This document shows, one piece after another, positions 40,660 to 42,957 of a stretch of DNA of 42,957 bases. This DNA comes from an uncultured Dorea sp. (GTDB lineage: Bacteria; Bacillota; Clostridia; Lachnospirales; Lachnospiraceae), in assembly GCA_910585725.1 (NCBI GenBank), contig CAJUFA010000028.1, forward strand, positions 1 to 42,957, written 5' to 3'. Positions within the stretch are counted from its first letter, which is position 1, and each line of letters starts with the position of its first letter. The position numbers and the translations under genes are program-made. The notes below the pieces were generated by a model. That model was not told the origin of the DNA, did not search any database, and saw only the letters and a list, made by a program, of their open reading frames with translations.

Positions 40660-41880
40660 ATGAAAGAAAAAGTTGTACTGGCATATTCAGGCGGACTGGA
40701 TACCACAGCCATCATCCCATGGCTTAAAGAAAATTTTGATTATGAAGTAATCTGCTGCTGCATCAACTGCGGTCAGGGCGAAGAATTGGAGGGTCTGGAA
40801 GAAAGAGCCAAATTATCCGGCGCTTCGAAATTATATATAGAAGATATTATCGATGATTTCTGCGACAATTATATTGTACCTTGCGTACAGGCACATGCCG
40901 TATATGAGAACAAATATCTGTTAGGCACATCCATGGCGCGTCCTGCGATTGCAAAAACACTGGTGGAAGTTGCCCGAAAAGAAGGCGCGTCTGCAATCTG
41001 CCACGGAGCAACCGGAAAAGGCAATGATCAGATCCGCTTTGAACTTGGTATCAAGGCTCTCGCGCCGGATCTTAAGATCATTGCTCCATGGCGTATGACC
41101 GACGTTTGGACCATGAATTCCCGTGAAGAAGAAATTGAGTACTGCAAACAGCACGGAATCCATCTTCCGTTCGACGCGAGCCACAGCTACAGCCGCGACC
41201 GCAACTTGTGGCATATCAGCCACGAAGGTCTGGAATTGGAAGATCCTTCCTGTGAGCCGAATTATGATCATCTGCTCGTACTTGGCGTTACTCCGGAAAA
41301 AGCCCCGGATGAAGGCGAGTATGTCTCTATGACGTTTGAAAAGGGAGTTCCTAAGAGCATTAACGGGAAAGAGATGAAGGTATCTGACATTATCCGCAAG
41401 TTGAATGAACTCGGCGGAAAACACGGAATCGGTATCTGCGATATCGTAGAGAACCGTGTAGTCGGCATGAAATCCCGCGGCGTTTATGAAACGCCCGGAG
41501 GAACTATTCTCTACGAAGCGCATCAACAATTAGAAGAACTGGTATTAGACCGCGCCACTTATGAAGTGAAAGAAGAGATGGGAAATAAACTGTCTCAGAT
41601 CGTATATGAAGGGAAATGGTTCACACCTCTTCGAGAAGCCGTCCAGGCATTTATCGAAAAAACTCAGGAATACGTAACCGGCGAAGTAAAATTCAAACTC
41701 TACAAGGGAAATATCATCAAAGCAGGAACCTCTTCTCCTTATTCCCTGTACAGCGAATCCCTCGCAAGCTTTACCACCGGTGATCTGTATGACCATCACG
41801 ACGCCGACGGATTCATCAATCTGTTCGGACTGCCCCTTAAAGTCCGCGCGATGAAGATGCAGGAGACCGGCAATCTTTAA
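40660..41880 (+). CDS. argG: Argininosuccinate synthase
   Basis: Joins citrulline and aspartate using ATP to give argininosuccinate. The N-terminal PP-loop is LAYSGGLDTTAII (about 7-19). GATGKGNDQIRFE (near 115) and SHSYSRDRNLWHIS (near 170) are signature blocks, and GIGICDIVENRVVGMKSRG lies in the C-terminal domain. At 406 residues it is complete. The ribosome site AGGAGG lies 10 nt before the ATG. argH and argF are not in the window. Placed alone after an ARG-box promoter and before a strong terminator. Confidence 0.97.
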   Translation: MKEKVVLAYSGGLDTTAIIPWLKENFDYEVICCCINCGQGEELEGLEERAKLSGASKLYIEDIIDDFCDNYIVPCVQAHAVYENKYLLGTSMARPAIAKTLVEVARKEGASAICHGATGKGNDQIRFELGIKALAPDLKIIAPWRMTDVWTMNSREEEIEYCKQHGIHLPFDASHSYSRDRNLWHISHEGLELEDPSCEPNYDHLLVLGVTPEKAPDEGEYVSMTFEKGVPKSINGKEMKVSDIIRKLNELGGKHGIGICDIVENRVVGMKSRGVYETPGGTILYEAHQQLEELVLDRATYEVKEEMGNKLSQIVYEGKWFTPLREAVQAFIEKTQEYVTGEVKFKLYKGNIIKAGTSSPYSLYSESLASFTTGDLYDHHDADGFINLFGLPLKVRAMKMQETGNL

Positions 41881-41931
41881 GCACAAATGTACACGCAGGT
41901 TCGGCCGGCTTGTTGTTCGTGAAAATGAAAA

Positions 41932-41981
41932 GTTATTAAAAAGAGGGCTGTGAAATAATTCATAACCCTCTTTTCAATAAC
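41932..41981 (+). terminator. argG terminator
   Basis: GTTATTAAAAAGAGGG (41932-41947) pairs with CCCTCTTTTCAATAAC (41966-41981) with one mismatch; the T run is within the 3' arm. The 90 nt to the next gene hold nothing else obvious. Confidence 0.8.
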
Positions 41982-42075
41982 TAAACCTTCCTCACCGATT
42001 TTACCCTGACTTTCAAAAATGATAACTTTGGCCAGCCTCTGGTTTTTATTTTTCTTTCGTAATATTTTTATAGCT

Positions 42076-42957
42076 TTATCCTAAAATGTGCTTTATGTGT
42101 TCGATTTCTTTCATCAGCCGCTCGTTTTCTTCCCTATTTTTCTTATTTTGCTCTTTCAGATATTCGATTTCTTCTTTCTGTCTCTGATTCTCTTCCTTCT
42201 GTCTCTGATTCTCTTCCTTCTGTTTCTGATTCTCTTCCTTCTGTTTCTGATTCTCTTCCTTCTGTCTCTGATTTTTTTCCTTCTGTTTCTGATATTCTTC
42301 TTGCAGTTCATCAATCATGTATCTTACCGTATTCCTGTCCAACTCATACAACTCTTTTGAAAACATTCCCATCACCTGCTCAATATTCCGGCAGATCTCA
42401 TAGACCTGCTCATACATTGCCTTAAAGTCCGGATACTTCTCAATCAACGCAATGATATCCTCCGGTTCATCACTGTTCAGGAAAGTTAGCCATCCGTCCA
42501 GCCGCTTCTCTATTCTCTTATTCTGATGCTTTTCCCGATAAATGTCAAGCGCAACAAAGACAAATTCCTGTAAAAGATCGATCTGAAGTCCCGTGTCTGA
42601 TCTCTGCCGGAATTTATGGATATATTGATCCGGAAATGTATGAAACTCAGGAGTACTTTTTTCAAATAGTACAATTGTATAGACATTGGAAATCTCTCGG
42701 TAAGAAAAAGTTTCTTTCGTCATCTGATTCCTTACCCGCCTGTATTGACGCAGCAACAGATCCGCCGAGTAACAAGCGCTTCTTTGCCCCGGAAAGGCAT
42801 ACCCCACTTTCTGAATCTCCACGTTAGCGATGCTTCCATCCGTCAGCTCCACCAAAAAATCCATAATTAACAGCGACGTCTCATCCGCAATGCGCGTGTT
42901 GTCATTCGGAAGCACTTTTAACAGTCTCACCTTCTTCCCCAGCAGCAGCGAAATCAG
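42076..42957 (-). CDS. Rpn-family PD-(D/E)XK nuclease/transposase-like protein, 5' end beyond window
   Basis: The visible 294 codons lack the N-terminus: the frame is open to the window edge and the first candidate start (GTG at 42930) falls mid-domain. The nuclease core is visible: MDFLVELTDGSIANVEIQ supplies the Asp and the E-x-Q of the Rpn/PDDEXK_2 group, then ACYSADLLLRQY and YTIVLFE. Relatives (RpnA-E of E. coli) promote RecA-independent recombination; many are called transposases. The C-terminal third is a heptad-like K/Q/E coiled coil encoded by a 21-bp tandem repeat, then a charged tail. A downstream terminator was not clear. Confidence 0.82.
   Translation of the reverse strand: MISLLLGKKVRLLKVLPNDNTRIADETSLLIMDFLVELTDGSIANVEIQKVGYAFPGQRSACYSADLLLRQYRRVRNQMTKETFSYREISNVYTIVLFEKSTPEFHTFPDQYIHKFRQRSDTGLQIDLLQEFVFVALDIYREKHQNKRIEKRLDGWLTFLNSDEPEDIIALIEKYPDFKAMYEQVYEICRNIEQVMGMFSKELYELDRNTVRYMIDELQEEYQKQKEKNQRQKEENQKQKEENQKQKEENQRQKEENQRQKEEIEYLKEQNKKNREENERLMKEIEHIKHILG
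42176..42301. repeat. 21-bp tandem repeat in the Rpn-family gene
   Basis: Six units of 21 bp (TTCTGTCTCTGATTCTCTTC plus one C, plus strand). The first four differ only by a C/T change and the last two by more changes. Each codes for a heptad close to QKQKEEN, so copy changes lengthen a coiled coil without a frameshift. Confidence 0.92.

Overview
The window reads as chromosomal DNA from a low-to-mid GC Gram-positive anaerobe of the Clostridia, most likely a Lachnospiraceae gut bacterium. This is an inference from protein resemblance, AGGAGG-type ribosome sites, rho-independent terminators and gene neighbourhoods. No rRNA, tRNA or CRISPR array was seen. Most genes lie on the minus strand in compact operons, separated by AT-rich accessory stretches.

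Layout: (1) 1-7.3 kb is accessory. It holds a barnase-like RNase anchored as a lipoprotein with its barstar inhibitor, an MFS exporter, an ECF sigma factor with a DUF2461 gene, a cytidylate-kinase-like protein, and a DJ-1/PfpI protein divergent from a WYL regulator across a clear dyad operator. (2) 7.6-12.8 kb is a nucleoside salvage operon (uridine phosphorylase, NupC transporter, phosphopentomutase, deoxyribose-phosphate aldolase, cytidine deaminase), preceded by a Crp/Fnr-family regulator. (3) 13.0-16.0 kb is mobile-element debris. A tyrosine recombinase gene has lost its N-terminus next to an AAA-ATPase/PD-(D/E)XK gene, and is split by a roughly 303-bp palindromic MITE-like insertion flanked by a 7-bp direct repeat. 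(4) 16.1-23.2 kb, on the minus strand, runs YdcZ-type transporter, ComEA, response regulator, histidine kinase, GerMN lipoprotein, ComEC: two DNA-uptake proteins around a two-component system whose layout recalls actinobacterial MtrA-MtrB-LpqB. (5) 23.3-28.3 kb is the arginine operon argC-GNAT-argJ-argB-argD. argG sits alone at 40.7 kb. Both have the same candidate ARG box at the promoter. (6) 28.5-34.0 kb is a ribose-type ABC importer operon ending in an amidohydrolase. It is divergent from a 1017-residue kinase with two kinase cores and a SARP-type response regulator (34.2-38.4 kb). (7) 38.4-40.2 kb is a PadR repressor with a divergent SEDS (FtsW/RodA-like) protein carrying a permease-prefix domain. 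Its promoter has consensus -35 and -10 boxes and is covered by PadR-type dyads. (8) The right edge holds a Rpn-type nuclease gene that runs off the window.

How the parts work together: the deo operon breaks nucleosides down to pentose phosphates and bases. The arg genes make ornithine from glutamate and then argininosuccinate from citrulline, probably under one ArgR-type repressor encoded elsewhere. The two-component pair at 34-38 kb is placed to sense the ligand of the adjacent ABC importer. Three proteins (ComEC, ComEA, Rpn) contain in-frame 15-, 18- and 21-bp tandem repeats coding for Q/N/K/E-rich stretches.

Most worth a second look: the tethered barnase, the PadR/SEDS pair with an apparent Asp-to-Glu change at the catalytic position, the MITE in the recombinase, the competence/two-component cluster, and the folded non-coding element at 4281-4397.
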